Shown: positions 7,897-15,898, counted from the first letter of the stretch. The stretch: DNA of 23,470 nt from Bacteroidales bacterium (GCA_016296345.1 JAEDJL010000035.1:1-23470), one strand, 5' to 3'. Numbers and translations are program-made. Notes: generated by a model from the letters alone, not told the origin.

Positions 7897-10800
7897 ATGA
7901 AGAGAAAACTTACTTTTACGCTGCTGATTTTGTGTATTCTGCCAACAATATGCCTTGCCGAAGGTCTTATACCGAAAAAGAAAGGCAGAGAACACTTTGT
8001 CAAGCAAACAATGGAGCAAATGAGTTTGAGGGAAATGGTCGGTCAGCTGATAATGATAGGAAGCGACAGCGACATTACCCCCTCTTACGTCGATAGAATA
8101 ATGAAAGACATAGACTCAAACAAGGTCGGAGGAGTTTGTTTCTTCAAAGGCAAGAGCGAAAACATACCTTTGTTGATAGAAAAGTACAATTCTCTTTGCA
8201 AACTGCCTCTTTTAGTTTCGATTGACGGCGAATGGGGATTGGCAATGAGGCTTTCGGACATCACTCCTTTTGCAAGAGCGATGACCATAGGGGCTGTAAA
8301 CCAAGACAGCTATGAGCTTGTGTACGAAAAAGGTGCTGCAATAGCAAAGCAATGTAAGCTTTTGGGTATTCATATCAACTTTGCACCCGATGTGGACATC
8401 AATCTAAATCCTGCAAACCCCGTAATCAACACTCGTTCTTTCGGTCAGGACAAAGAAAAGGTCGCTTTGCTTGCATATCAGTACGCAAAAGGAATGCAGG
8501 ACAACGGAATAATGGCGGTAGTTAAGCATTTCCCCGGACACGGAGACACAGACATCGATTCGCACAGCTCTATGCCGACAATAAATCACGACAAGGCTTT
8601 CATAGATTCGGTGGACATTTATCCATTTCGCTACAACATCGAAAAAGGAGTGCAGGGTGCAATGGTAGGACACCTCAACGTGCCTGCTCTAAGCCCCGAA
8701 AGCTCTCTTCCTGCCTCGATAAATCCCCACATAATCAACGATTATCTGATTGACGAGCTGAATTTCAAAGGTCTTGTCTTCACTGACGCAATGAATATGA
8801 AGGGTTTGACAAACGACTATCCCGACGGACAGGCACAAGTGCTTGCCTTAAAAGCCGGAGTCGATATTTTGCTCATGCCGGCAAACGCAACTGCTGCAAT
8901 GAATGCTATTTGCAAGGCAGTGGAAGAGGGAGTTTTGAGCGAAAAACTCATAAGAGAAAAATGCAAAAAGGTGCTTCGTTGGAAGTATGACATGAGTGTG
9001 ATAAAACCTTCCAAAACAATAAAAAATCAAAACGGCACTTTGGCGAAACAAAACGCCGTTTCAGTCAAACAAAACGGCGTTTTATCCGAGCAAATCGCCG
9101 AGATAAATCAAGAGATTAAAGAACTAAATCAACAGATTGCCAATCAGGCAATTACACTTTTGAAATCGAACAATGTCATCATGCCTTTGAAGCCCTCGCA
9201 AGGCAACAAGATTGCGGTGATTGCCCTCGATGACAAAAATTTCAGCCATTTCGATTCGGTATGCAGGACTTTCCAAGAGATAAACAGCTATTGCATCGGA
9301 GAGAAAGCAGACAACAGTACAACAGACAGCATTCTCAATCAGGCAAACAATGCAGACATTATCATCACTCTCCTTTGGGGCGGAGTAAACCAAACGAAGA
9401 AAAACAATTATGGGCTTAGCAGAGCCAAATTACAGACAATTCAAAAGATACAATCGCTTGACAAGAACAACATATTGGTACTTTTTGCAAATCCTTACTG
9501 CCTTGAAAGTCTCGATACGATAGACAATTATGACGGATTGGTCATAGGATACCAAAACACTGCCGAATTGCAAATTGCAGTTGCCAATGCTCTGTTCGGA
9601 AACGGAGAGTTCAATGGTTCTCTTCCCGTGAGCGGCAGCGAGAAATACCCTGTCGGCTCGGGAAAAGAGGCTCAAACTTATGTCAATCCTTACCAAAAAG
9701 TGATTGATATGGGAATGAGGCAGGATTGTTTCGAGAAGATTGACAGCATAATCCTCAAAGGATTGGAAGAAAAAGCCTACCCGGGAGCAGCGGTCTTGAT
9801 TGCCAAAGACGGAGAGATTGTTTTTGAACGCTCTGTGGGCTTTCAAACTTACGAAAACACCGTTCCGATAACCGACAGCAGCCTTTTTGACCTTGCATCT
9901 CTTACAAAAGTAATGGCAACCACCCTTGCCGTCATGAAATTGTACGAAGAAGAAAAGTTCTCTCTTGATGACAAACTCTCGGATTACCTTCCTTATCTGA
10001 AAAAAACGAACAAATCAAAAATCACAATAAGGGAAGCTCTCTCCCACACTGCAAGGCTGAAAGCCTTTCTGCCGATATGGAAATATGCTCTTGAAGATGC
10101 AAAGAAGCAAAGCGACCTTTTTACAAAACAAAATGACGAAAAGGGAAGCTATGTTCAAGTGTGCGACAATCTGTTTATCAAAAAAGAATACTCCAAGACC
10201 ATAAGAAAGCAAATTGCAGCCTCTCCCCTTGGAGAGAAACACCAATATGTGTATAGCGACTTGGGCTTTATAATGCTTGCAGACTTGGTTGAGGCTGTGA
10301 GCGGCAAGAGTTTGGACAACTATTTGGAAGAGACGTTTTATCAACCCATGGGATTAAATCATACTTGCTTCAATCCGCTATCTCGCAATCAAAATCCTGA
10401 TAATATAGTTCCCACAATCGAGGCAGTGGATTTTAGAAAGAGCAGGCTCAAAGGCTATGTACATGACGAGACTTCGGCTCTGTGCGGAGGGGTTGCAGGA
10501 CACGCAGGATTGTTTTCGACAACCGAAGACCTCTTTGCCCTCTGTCAGATGCTTCTAAACAAAGGAACATACAACCAAAAACGCTATCTGAAAGAAGAAA
10601 CCATAGAGACATTCAATCACAGATACTACAAGAAGTATGACAATCGCCGAGCCTTGGGCTTTGACAAGCCACTTATTCACTCCAAATCGAAACACTGCTC
10701 CGAGTTCTGCTCCTCCGAAAGTTTCGGACACAGCGGTTTTACAGGCACATACTTGTGGATAGAACCCGAAAACGGCACTATATTCATCTTTTTGTCCAAC

Positions 10801-10902
10801 AGAGTATATCCCGATGCCTCTGTCAATAAATTGGCACAAATGAATATTCGCACAAATATCCAAGATTTGATTTATCAATCCTTACAAAAAGAAGAAGAAT
10901 GA
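7897..10902 (+). CDS. Secreted glycoside hydrolase family 3 / serine beta-lactamase-like fusion protein
   Basis: This protein has 1001 residues and two enzymatic parts. A signal peptide covers about residues 1-21 (cleavage near CLA). The GH3 domain (about 35-365) resembles NagZ: KHFPGHG begins at Lys210, His223 follows, and Asp297 in FTDAMN is the likely nucleophile. A linker with heptad-like repeats spans about 370-415. A GH3 C-terminal domain follows (about 416-600). The last part (about 610-1000) is a serine beta-lactamase/esterase-like domain with SLTK at 668-671, YSD at 786-788 and HSG at 945-947. This fusion is common in Bacteroidota. Likely role: periplasmic or surface trimming of beta-N-acetylglucosaminides or peptidoglycan fragments, with a second hydrolase or peptidase activity (inference; true beta-lactamase activity is not implied). 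The stop overlaps the TIGR02757 start as ATGA. The linker contains the 21-bp repeat described separately. Confidence 0.93.
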   Translation: MKRKLTFTLLILCILPTICLAEGLIPKKKGREHFVKQTMEQMSLREMVGQLIMIGSDSDITPSYVDRIMKDIDSNKVGGVCFFKGKSENIPLLIEKYNSLCKLPLLVSIDGEWGLAMRLSDITPFARAMTIGAVNQDSYELVYEKGAAIAKQCKLLGIHINFAPDVDINLNPANPVINTRSFGQDKEKVALLAYQYAKGMQDNGIMAVVKHFPGHGDTDIDSHSSMPTINHDKAFIDSVDIYPFRYNIEKGVQGAMVGHLNVPALSPESSLPASINPHIINDYLIDELNFKGLVFTDAMNMKGLTNDYPDGQAQVLALKAGVDILLMPANATAAMNAICKAVEEGVLSEKLIREKCKKVLRWKYDMSVIKPSKTIKNQNGTLAKQNAVSVKQNGVLSEQIAEINQEIKELNQQIANQAITLLKSNNVIMPLKPSQGNKIAVIALDDKNFSHFDSVCRTFQEINSYCIGEKADNSTTDSILNQANNADIIITLLWGGVNQTKKNNYGLSRAKLQTIQKIQSLDKNNILVLFANPYCLESLDTIDNYDGLVIGYQNTAELQIAVANALFGNGEFNGSLPVSGSEKYPVGSGKEAQTYVNPYQKVIDMGMRQDCFEKIDSIILKGLEEKAYPGAAVLIAKDGEIVFERSVGFQTYENTVPITDSSLFDLASLTKVMATTLAVMKLYEEEKFSLDDKLSDYLPYLKKTNKSKITIREALSHTARLKAFLPIWKYALEDAKKQSDLFTKQNDEKGSYVQVCDNLFIKKEYSKTIRKQIAASPLGEKHQYVYSDLGFIMLADLVEAVSGKSLDNYLEETFYQPMGLNHTCFNPLSRNQNPDNIVPTIEAVDFRKSRLKGYVHDETSALCGGVAGHAGLFSTTEDLFALCQMLLNKGTYNQKRYLKEETIETFNHRYYKKYDNRRALGFDKPLIHSKSKHCSEFCSSESFGHSGFTGTYLWIEPENGTIFIFLSNRVYPDASVNKLAQMNIRTNIQDLIYQSLQKEEE
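9029..9104 (+). repeat. Intragenic copy of the 21-bp palindromic repeat (array A family) inside the GH3 fusion gene
   Basis: Three recognisable units and one decayed unit have dyad centres at 9035, 9056, 9077 and 9098, exactly 21 bp apart. Cores: AAAACGGCACTTT, AAAACGCCGTTTC, AAAACGGCGTTTT, then AAATCGCCGAGAT. The third is identical to a unit of the array at 15111-15186, and both loci share the following ATCCGA. In frame, each unit is one heptad (QNGTLAK, QNAVSVK, QNGVLSE), so the array lengthens the linker between the two GH3 domains without breaking the frame. Confidence 0.85.
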
Positions 10903-11654
10903 GCGTTTCAGCCGAACAGAACCAACTATCGCTACTTCTTGTCAGCCTTGCAGAGAAGTATAACTGCAAAGAGTTCATTGCAGACGACCCCGTGCAGTTC
11001 CCTCACTTGTATTCAGACAAAAGAGACATCGAAATATCGGCTCTTGTCTCCTCTTGGGCAGCGTACGGCAACCGAAAACAGATTTTAATCACCCTGAGAA
11101 AACTGCATGACGAGTTTTCGGGCAGTCCTTTCGAGTATATATCACAACGAAAGTTCGAGCCTTATCTCTCAAATACCGATTGTCTTTATCGTTTCTACAC
11201 TTACGAAGATTACTACCGACTTTGCGACAGTCTGTATGCCATTTATGTAGAGCAAAACTTCAATAGTCTTGAAGACAAGCTGCTTTCAATCAGTACGAAA
11301 TACTCATCTGCCGAAAGTCTTTTGAAGAGTTTTATTTCTCTTTTCCCATCTCAGAAAGGCATTCCGAAGAATACTCAATCTGCCTGCAAGAGATTGTGCC
11401 TGTTGTTTCGCTGGTTGATACGCAAAGACGGCATTGTAGATTTGGGAATATGGGACTTGCTGCCTCAAAGCGAGCTGATAATACCGCTTGACACTCATGT
11501 GTTCCGCCTTTCCAAGCAGTTGGGACTGACTTCTCGCAATCAAGCCGACATGAACACCGCCCTGCAAATCACAGAGCAACTCCGCAAAATTTTCCCTGCC
11601 GACCCGACACTCGGAGACTTTGCACTATTTGGCTACGGTATCGATTCAAAGTAG
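10899..11654 (+). CDS. TIGR02757 family protein (DUF2400), function unknown
   Basis: The protein has 251 residues with the conserved pattern of the TIGR02757 family, common in Bacteroidota and spirochaetes: FIADDPVQFPH and a following DIEISAL near the N-terminus, then SSWAAYGNR, the segment CLLFRWLIRKDG with VDLGIW, then IIPLDTHVFRLS, LGL, and a C-terminal DPTLGDFALFGYG. The last motif resembles the end of helix-hairpin-helix DNA glycosylases, and a distant relation to that fold is possible, but no enzymatic function is established to my knowledge. No signal peptide or membrane segment is seen, so it is probably cytosolic. Its ATG overlaps the GH3 fusion stop by four bases, so it is translationally coupled; there is no obvious functional link between the two. 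Confidence 0.87.
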   Translation: MSVSAEQNQLSLLLVSLAEKYNCKEFIADDPVQFPHLYSDKRDIEISALVSSWAAYGNRKQILITLRKLHDEFSGSPFEYISQRKFEPYLSNTDCLYRFYTYEDYYRLCDSLYAIYVEQNFNSLEDKLLSISTKYSSAESLLKSFISLFPSQKGIPKNTQSACKRLCLLFRWLIRKDGIVDLGIWDLLPQSELIIPLDTHVFRLSKQLGLTSRNQADMNTALQITEQLRKIFPADPTLGDFALFGYGIDSK

Positions 11655-11716
11655 TAAAATCCCCAAAGACAGGAACTAAGTTCTCAAAAAACCTTTGATA
11701 AAAGGGGAAATTACTA
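11652..11716. terminator. Possible bidirectional terminator between two convergent genes
   Basis: An imperfect inverted repeat TAGTAAAATCCCC (11652-11664) / GGGGAAATTACTA (11704-11716) matches at 11 of 13 positions and includes the TAG stop codons of both convergent genes at its outer ends. Inside lie two small hairpins, GAAC-TAA-GTTC (11673-11683) and CCTTT-GATA-AAAGG (11692-11705). There is no long T tract, so intrinsic termination is uncertain. Confidence 0.35.
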
Positions 11717-13546
11717 TTGCAAAATGTCTTTGTGGTAATGATTATAGACCTTTGCTGCTTTGCTTTTGCCGATTGAGCGAACGAGGTCTTCCAATGAGGC
11801 TTCCGAAATTTGCTTCACGCTCTTAAATCTCAGCAGAAGAGTTTGTGCCGTTGCCTCTCCTATGCCCTCGATATCGCATAATTCTGTGCGGAATGTGCCT
11901 TTGCTGCGTTTGTTGCGGTGAAAGGTAATTCCAAATCGGTGAGCCTCGTCTCTTATGTGCTGAATGACTTTGAGAGAATTTGAACGCTTATCGACACAAA
12001 GGGGATATTGCTCTCCCGGAAAGAAAATCTCTTCCAATCGTTTGGCAATTCCTATAATCGGAACTTCGCCCATAAGCCCCAAAGCGGTCAAACTTTCTAC
12101 CGCGGCCGAGAGTTGTCCTTTTCCTCCATCGACAATGACAAGGTCGGGCAGCGGTTTGCCCTCGGCTTTGAGCCTTCCATATCGACGATAGACTATTTCC
12201 CTCATCGAAGCAAAGTCATCGGGACCCTCAACCGTCTTTATGTTGAAATGTTTGTACTCTCTGTTTGAGGGTTTGCAGTTTCTGAACACAACGCAACTTG
12301 CAACAGGATATTCTCCTTGTATGTTTGAGTTGTCGAAACACTCCATGTGGTAGGGAGGTTTGGGAAGTTGCAGGTCTTTTTGCATCTGTTCCACAAGCCG
12401 ATTGCTCCAACGCTCGGGGTCAATGAGGCTTTCCTGCTTTATCTTGTCGCTCTTTGCAAACATGGCATTGCGATGACACAGCTCCAAAAGGTGCTTTCGA
12501 TTGGCAGTTTGGGCAAGGCTTTGTTTTACATACTCTTGTGGCAAATCCAAGAGTTGAGGAACAACAATTTCTTTTGCGTTCCAAGACAGGTTTTCGCGAG
12601 TTTGGATTATGGCTTGGGTGAATAGCTCTTCCGAACTCTCACCAAGTTTGCAATTAACCTGCATTGAAACCGAACCAATCAAACAACCACCGACGATTTT
12701 CATCGCATTAACCACAATATTTCCCTCAAACGGAACATAATCATACACTTCCACGTCAAGCATACTATCAGAAATGATGACCGTTTTGGCAGTGTAGTTT
12801 TCCAAAAGCACAAGTCGCTGTTTCACCTGCTCGGCTTTCTCAAACAAAAGTTGAGAAGCATAGTCCGACATTTGGTTTTTCAGCTCTCGTTTTATGTGAT
12901 TAAAATCGCCTCTTAGGATTTTCTTTATTTCGTTTATCGTTTCGGCATACTCTTCCTTAGAGACGCAAGCCTCGCAAGGAGCATTGCACAGCTTGATTTG
13001 GTAATTCAGACAAGCCTTGTGCTTTCCTAATTCGACACTCTGCACACTCATTGGTTGCGAACAGGTACGATAGCGAAACAATTTGCGAATAAGGTCGGTG
13101 ATTTCTTTGAGCTGTCTTCCGCTCGGGTAAGGTCCGAAGTACAAAGAGCCGTCATGTTTTCGCTGACGTGTGGTAAAAACTCTCGGAAAGTCCTCATTGG
13201 ACACACAAATCCAAGGGTAGCTCTTGTCATCTTTCAAAAGGATGTTGTATCTGGGCTTAAACTTTTTGATAAGGTTGCATTCAAGAAGCAGAGCCTCCGT
13301 TTCGCTGCTCACAACAATGAGTTTGATATCGGCAATCTTCCTTACAAGAATACGAGTCTTCGCACTGTGGTTATTTTCGCTGCGAAAGTAAGACAGAACT
13401 CTGTTTTTGAGATTTTTAGCCTTGCCGACATAGATAACGTTTCCCTCTTTGTCAAAGTATTGGTACACTCCGGGCGAAGAGGGAAGCGTTTTGAGTATCG
13501 TTTCTATGCGAGAACGAAAAGGATTTGCCGAAAAATCATCGGTCAT
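11714..13546 (-). CDS. uvrC: UvrABC excinuclease subunit C
   Basis: The protein has 610 residues, full length for UvrC. The N-terminal GIY-YIG nuclease domain starts near residue 20 (SPGVYQYF, VIYVGKAKNLKNR). The UVR motif that contacts UvrB lies near 200-235. The RNase H-like endonuclease domain contains ECFDNSNIQG and PDLVIVDGGKGQL. The C-terminal helix-hairpin-helix has IEGIGEATAQTLL. UvrC makes both incisions in nucleotide excision repair after loading by UvrA and UvrB, neither of which is in this window. The ATG at 13546 is 6 nt after gldH, so it is the last gene of a purC-gldH-uvrC operon. Confidence 0.97.
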   Translation of the reverse strand: MTDDFSANPFRSRIETILKTLPSSPGVYQYFDKEGNVIYVGKAKNLKNRVLSYFRSENNHSAKTRILVRKIADIKLIVVSSETEALLLECNLIKKFKPRYNILLKDDKSYPWICVSNEDFPRVFTTRQRKHDGSLYFGPYPSGRQLKEITDLIRKLFRYRTCSQPMSVQSVELGKHKACLNYQIKLCNAPCEACVSKEEYAETINEIKKILRGDFNHIKRELKNQMSDYASQLLFEKAEQVKQRLVLLENYTAKTVIISDSMLDVEVYDYVPFEGNIVVNAMKIVGGCLIGSVSMQVNCKLGESSEELFTQAIIQTRENLSWNAKEIVVPQLLDLPQEYVKQSLAQTANRKHLLELCHRNAMFAKSDKIKQESLIDPERWSNRLVEQMQKDLQLPKPPYHMECFDNSNIQGEYPVASCVVFRNCKPSNREYKHFNIKTVEGPDDFASMREIVYRRYGRLKAEGKPLPDLVIVDGGKGQLSAAVESLTALGLMGEVPIIGIAKRLEEIFFPGEQYPLCVDKRSNSLKVIQHIRDEAHRFGITFHRNKRSKGTFRTELCDIEGIGEATAQTLLLRFKSVKQISEASLEDLVRSIGKSKAAKVYNHYHKDILQ

Positions 13547-13552
13547 TCCGAC

Positions 13553-14059
13553 TTATTTTGTTTTGATGTTAAGATCTGACTTTACAACTTTGAGACCTAC
13601 TTCCAACAAACCGAAGGTCTCATATTTTGTACCCATGTTTACCAACTCTATTGTGTAAAGTCCTTTTTCCGAAAAGGTAACATATTGTTTGCAAACCTCT
13701 TCTATGTCAATCAAATCGCCAAGGGCTTCACCTCTCCAACCCTTATTCTCGCGGTCTTTGAGCTTTATTTGGTGAACACTCTCCCTTGTAGTACCCGAAG
13801 GCGAAGTTATGAGCATCTTGAACTTTATTTGGTCTTCGTTAATGTAAGGAGTGTGTCGCAACATCACCACAATATCATAACTCTCGTTTTCTTTTGTTAT
13901 CTCGATATTGTCAAATGTCAGCTTCTTACCCTCTTCAATTCTTTCCCATGTTTGATTTGGCAGCTCCTTATACTGCTTGAAAACCTCATCTTTGCCACAA
14001 GACGACAGCAAAAGTGCCGTTCCTGCAACCAAAGAAAAAAACAAACCTTTTGTCTTCAT
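13553..14059 (-). CDS. gldH: Gliding motility / type IX secretion lipoprotein GldH
   Basis: The protein has 168 residues with a lipoprotein signal peptide (lipobox LLSSC, lipidated Cys21). The body matches GldH: F/Y and W residues at the start of the mature part (YKELPNQTW), VVMLRHTPYIN, a TSPSGT segment, LKDRENKGWRGEALGD, and a C-terminal GLYTIELV...GLLEVGLKV. GldH is needed for gliding in Flavobacterium, and homologues accompany type IX secretion in non-gliding Bacteroidota. The PorP/SprF gene at the left edge fits with such a secretion system being present. It starts 3 nt after purC and ends 6 nt before uvrC, so the three genes are co-transcribed. Confidence 0.9.
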   Translation of the reverse strand: MKTKGLFFSLVAGTALLLSSCGKDEVFKQYKELPNQTWERIEEGKKLTFDNIEITKENESYDIVVMLRHTPYINEDQIKFKMLITSPSGTTRESVHQIKLKDRENKGWRGEALGDLIDIEEVCKQYVTFSEKGLYTIELVNMGTKYETFGLLEVGLKVVKSDLNIKTK

Positions 14060-14062
14060 GAC

Positions 14063-15010
14063 TTATCTTAGTTCTTTCAAGGCTTTGGAAATGTTTTCTT
14101 CCATTGACTTCAACACATCGGGACATTCTCTCTTTATGAACTTCTCTCCGGTGATTTGTTCGTACAATTCCATATATCTTTCCGAGATATTGTTCACTAT
14201 TTCGTCCGTCATTTCAGGCACTTTCTGCCCTTCCTTGCCTTGAAATCCGTTTTCCATTAACCATTCTCTCACAAACTCTTTCGAGAGTTGCCTTTGCTTT
14301 TCGCCCTTTGCCTGCCTTTGTTCGTAACCTTCGGCATAGAAGTAACGGGAAGAGTCAGGCGTGTGAATTTCATCAATCAATATTATCTCATCTCCAAGTT
14401 TTCCGAACTCATACTTTGTATCCACAAGGATAAGACCTCGTTTTGCGGCAATCTCTGTGCCTCTTTCAAAGAGTGCAAGGGAGTATTTTTCCAACAATTC
14501 AAAGTCTTCCTTTGACACAATACCCTGAGCGATTGCCTCTGCTTTGGATATATTCTCGTCATGTCCCTCGTCTGCCTTGGTGGTTGGGGTAATTATGGGT
14601 TGCGGAAACTTGTCATTTTCTTTCATTCCCTCGGGTAGCTTTACTCCGCACAGCTCTCTGACGCCGCTTTTGTACTCTCGCCAGGCGCTTCCTGCCAAAT
14701 AGCCTCTGACAATCACCTCCAACTTCAAAGGATTGCACCTCTTACCCAATGTAACCATAGGGTCGGGAGTACAAATCTTCCAATTAGGAACAATATCAGC
14801 CGTTGCATCAAGAAACTTTGCCGCAATGGTATTCAAAATCTGTCCTTTGTAAGGAATTCCCTTGGGAAGGACAACATCGAAAGCCGAAATTCTATCGCTT
14901 ACCACCATTACCAAATGTTTGTCGGCAATGTTATACACATCTCTTACCTTTCCGACATAGAGACTTTTCTGATTCTCAAAATTAAAGTGAGTACTTGTTA
15001 TAGCTTCCAT
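14063..15010 (-). CDS. purC: Phosphoribosylaminoimidazole-succinocarboxamide synthase (SAICAR synthase)
   Basis: The protein has 315 residues from the ATG at 15010, the longer PurC type (E. coli PurC is near 240). It contains YVGKVRDVY near the N-terminus, SDRISAFDVVLPKGIPYKG, the signature LEVIVRGYLAGSAWREY, PQPIITPTTKADEGHDENIS, and GLILVDTKYEFG with ILIDEIHTPDSSRY. It joins CAIR and aspartate with ATP in purine synthesis. The open frame continues upstream to 15112, but that part is unlike PurC and spans the promoter, so the ATG at 15010 is preferred. It is first in the purC-gldH-uvrC operon, with a -7 box TACCTTTG at 15042-15035, 24 nt ahead. Confidence 0.96.
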   Translation of the reverse strand: MEAITSTHFNFENQKSLYVGKVRDVYNIADKHLVMVVSDRISAFDVVLPKGIPYKGQILNTIAAKFLDATADIVPNWKICTPDPMVTLGKRCNPLKLEVIVRGYLAGSAWREYKSGVRELCGVKLPEGMKENDKFPQPIITPTTKADEGHDENISKAEAIAQGIVSKEDFELLEKYSLALFERGTEIAAKRGLILVDTKYEFGKLGDEIILIDEIHTPDSSRYFYAEGYEQRQAKGEKQRQLSKEFVREWLMENGFQGKEGQKVPEMTDEIVNNISERYMELYEQITGEKFIKRECPDVLKSMEENISKALKELR

Positions 15011-15034
15011 ATCAATTAAAAATCTTAAACCCTG

Positions 15035-15042
15035 CAAAGGTA
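15035..15042 (-). promoter_or_regulatory. Probable -7 box for purC-gldH-uvrC
   Basis: Minus-strand TACCTTTG matches TAnnTTTG and ends 24 nt before the purC ATG. The same 8-mer occurs in the mscL promoter. No clear -33 TTTG is found upstream. Its position inside the longer open frame argues for the downstream purC start. Confidence 0.6.
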
Positions 15043-15110
15043 TGAAAAATTCTCGTGTCTGCCTGCTCTTTCGACAAAAGAGTTTTCGGGGACTTTGTTT
15101 CGGGCTTTTC

Positions 15111-15186
15111 AAAACGCCGTTTTATCCGAATGAAACGCCGTTTTGGAAAAATAAAACGGCGTTTTATTTTAGCAAAACGCCGTTTT
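15111..15186. repeat. Palindromic tandem array A: four units, 21-bp period
   Basis: Four 13-bp palindromes lie at 15111-15123, 15132-15144, 15153-15165 and 15174-15186, with dyad centres at 15117, 15138, 15159 and 15180, exactly 21 bp apart. The core is AAAACG(C/G)CGTTTT, with 6-bp arms around one base; the second unit has G at its first position. The 8-bp spacers differ (ATCCGAAT, GGAAAAAT, ATTTTAGC). It lies between the divergent purC and mscL promoters, about 70 bp from the first and 100 bp from the second. A related copy lies inside the GH3 fusion gene at 9029-9104. Confidence 0.9.
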
Positions 15187-15285
15187 ATTTTGTGGCTTTC
15201 AACAGATTGGTTTTCAGATTATTGATTTAGACAAAATCATAATGGCAATTTGGGTTGATATTATTTATTGTGGTAAAGGTTGGTG

Positions 15286-15313
15286 TTTGAGTTGGTATTT
15301 TGTATTACCTTTG
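15286..15313 (+). promoter_or_regulatory. Promoter of mscL
   Basis: A -33 TTTG (15286-15289) and a -7 TACCTTTG (15306-15313) are separated by 16 bp, a good match to the Bacteroidota promoter pattern. The -7 box ends 28 nt before the mscL ATG. Confidence 0.7.
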
Positions 15314-15341
15314 CAGAAAATTATAATAAAGTTGTAAAGCT

Positions 15342-15773
15342 ATGGGAGTAAAGAAAGTATTGGAAGATTTCAAAGCCTTTGCAATAAAAGGCAACATGAT
15401 TGACATGGCTGTCGGTATCATTATCGGCGGTGCGTTCGGAAAAATTATCACATCGCTTGTCAATGATGTGATTATGCCTCCTTTGGGGGTGTTGATTGGC
15501 GGAGTGAATTTCACCGACCTCAAACTGACGCTCAAAGAAGCCGTGATTGAGGCAGGAGTTGAGGTTGCACCTGCCGTAACTCTCAATTATGGAAACTTTT
15601 TGCAAGTTGTGTTTGACTTTTTGATTGTTGCCTTTGCAATATTCTGCTTTGTGCGTTTGCTCGCAAAGCTCAAGAGAAAGAAAGAAGAAGCTCCTGCCGC
15701 ACCGGCTCCTGCTCCGAGCAGAGAAGAAGAGCTTTTGGCAGAAATCAGAGACCTTTTGAAAGATAGAAAATAG
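15342..15773 (+). CDS. mscL: Large-conductance mechanosensitive channel MscL
   Basis: The protein has 143 residues. The N-terminal amphipathic helix and first membrane helix carry the family signature FKAFAIKGNMIDMAVGIIIGGAFG (residues 10-33), followed by SLVNDVIMPPLG. The second membrane helix is near 86-108 (FLQVVFDFLIVAFAIF). A charged segment, an Ala-Pro linker (EEAPAAPAPAPS) and the C-terminal helix EEELLAEIRDLL complete it. MscL forms a homopentamer in the inner membrane and opens under hypo-osmotic shock. It appears monocistronic: it has its own promoter and an intrinsic terminator 16 nt after the stop. Confidence 0.97.
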   Translation: MGVKKVLEDFKAFAIKGNMIDMAVGIIIGGAFGKIITSLVNDVIMPPLGVLIGGVNFTDLKLTLKEAVIEAGVEVAPAVTLNYGNFLQVVFDFLIVAFAIFCFVRLLAKLKRKKEEAPAAPAPAPSREEELLAEIRDLLKDRK

Positions 15774-15789
15774 TATTTTTCATTGCATT

Positions 15790-15832
15790 CCTTTCCTTGT
15801 TTTGGTTTCCAAAGCAGGGAAAGGCTTTTTTT
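15790..15832 (+). terminator. Rho-independent terminator of mscL
   Basis: CCTTTCCTTG (15790-15799) pairs with CAGGGAAAGG (15815-15824) in a 10-bp stem with one G-T wobble. The 15-nt loop can itself pair (TTTGG/CCAAA). A run of seven T follows at 15826-15832. It lies 16 nt after the mscL stop and faces the convergent ZIP gene. Confidence 0.85.
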
Positions 15833-15898
15833 GTGCCTCGAAGTATCGGGTTGTTGTCCGAATTCGATTGGGTTTGTGTCGGATTTTGGTTTATCGGC

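Larger units (their letters stand above)
15011..15341. other. Divergent spacer between purC and mscL
   Basis: This 331-bp stretch has no credible gene. It holds the purC -7 box (15042-15035), a small hairpin CTCTTT-CGACA-AAAGAG (15066-15082) followed by TTTT on the plus strand, the four-unit 21-bp palindromic array (15111-15186), about 100 bp of AT-rich sequence with nothing recognised, and the mscL promoter (15286-15313). An open frame crosses the array at 15042-15230 but is judged non-coding. Confidence 0.8.

Noticed and set aside
7897..7960. Lipoprotein signal in the GH3 fusion
   Set aside because: Cys19 is preceded by Ile, which does not fit a lipobox; an ordinary signal peptide with cleavage after CLA is more likely.
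15011..15112. Upstream extension of purC by 34 residues
   Set aside because: The extension is unlike PurC, crosses the -7 box at 15042-15035 and enters array A flanking sequence.
15111..15186. CRISPR array
   Set aside because: Repeats are 13 bp with 8-bp spacers and the palindromes dominate; there are no unique spacers of about 30 bp and no cas genes nearby.
15042..15230. Small plus-strand ORF of 62 residues over array A
   Set aside because: Its repeats follow from the 21-bp DNA period, it starts inside the purC promoter, and two other plus-strand frames are also largely open across the array.
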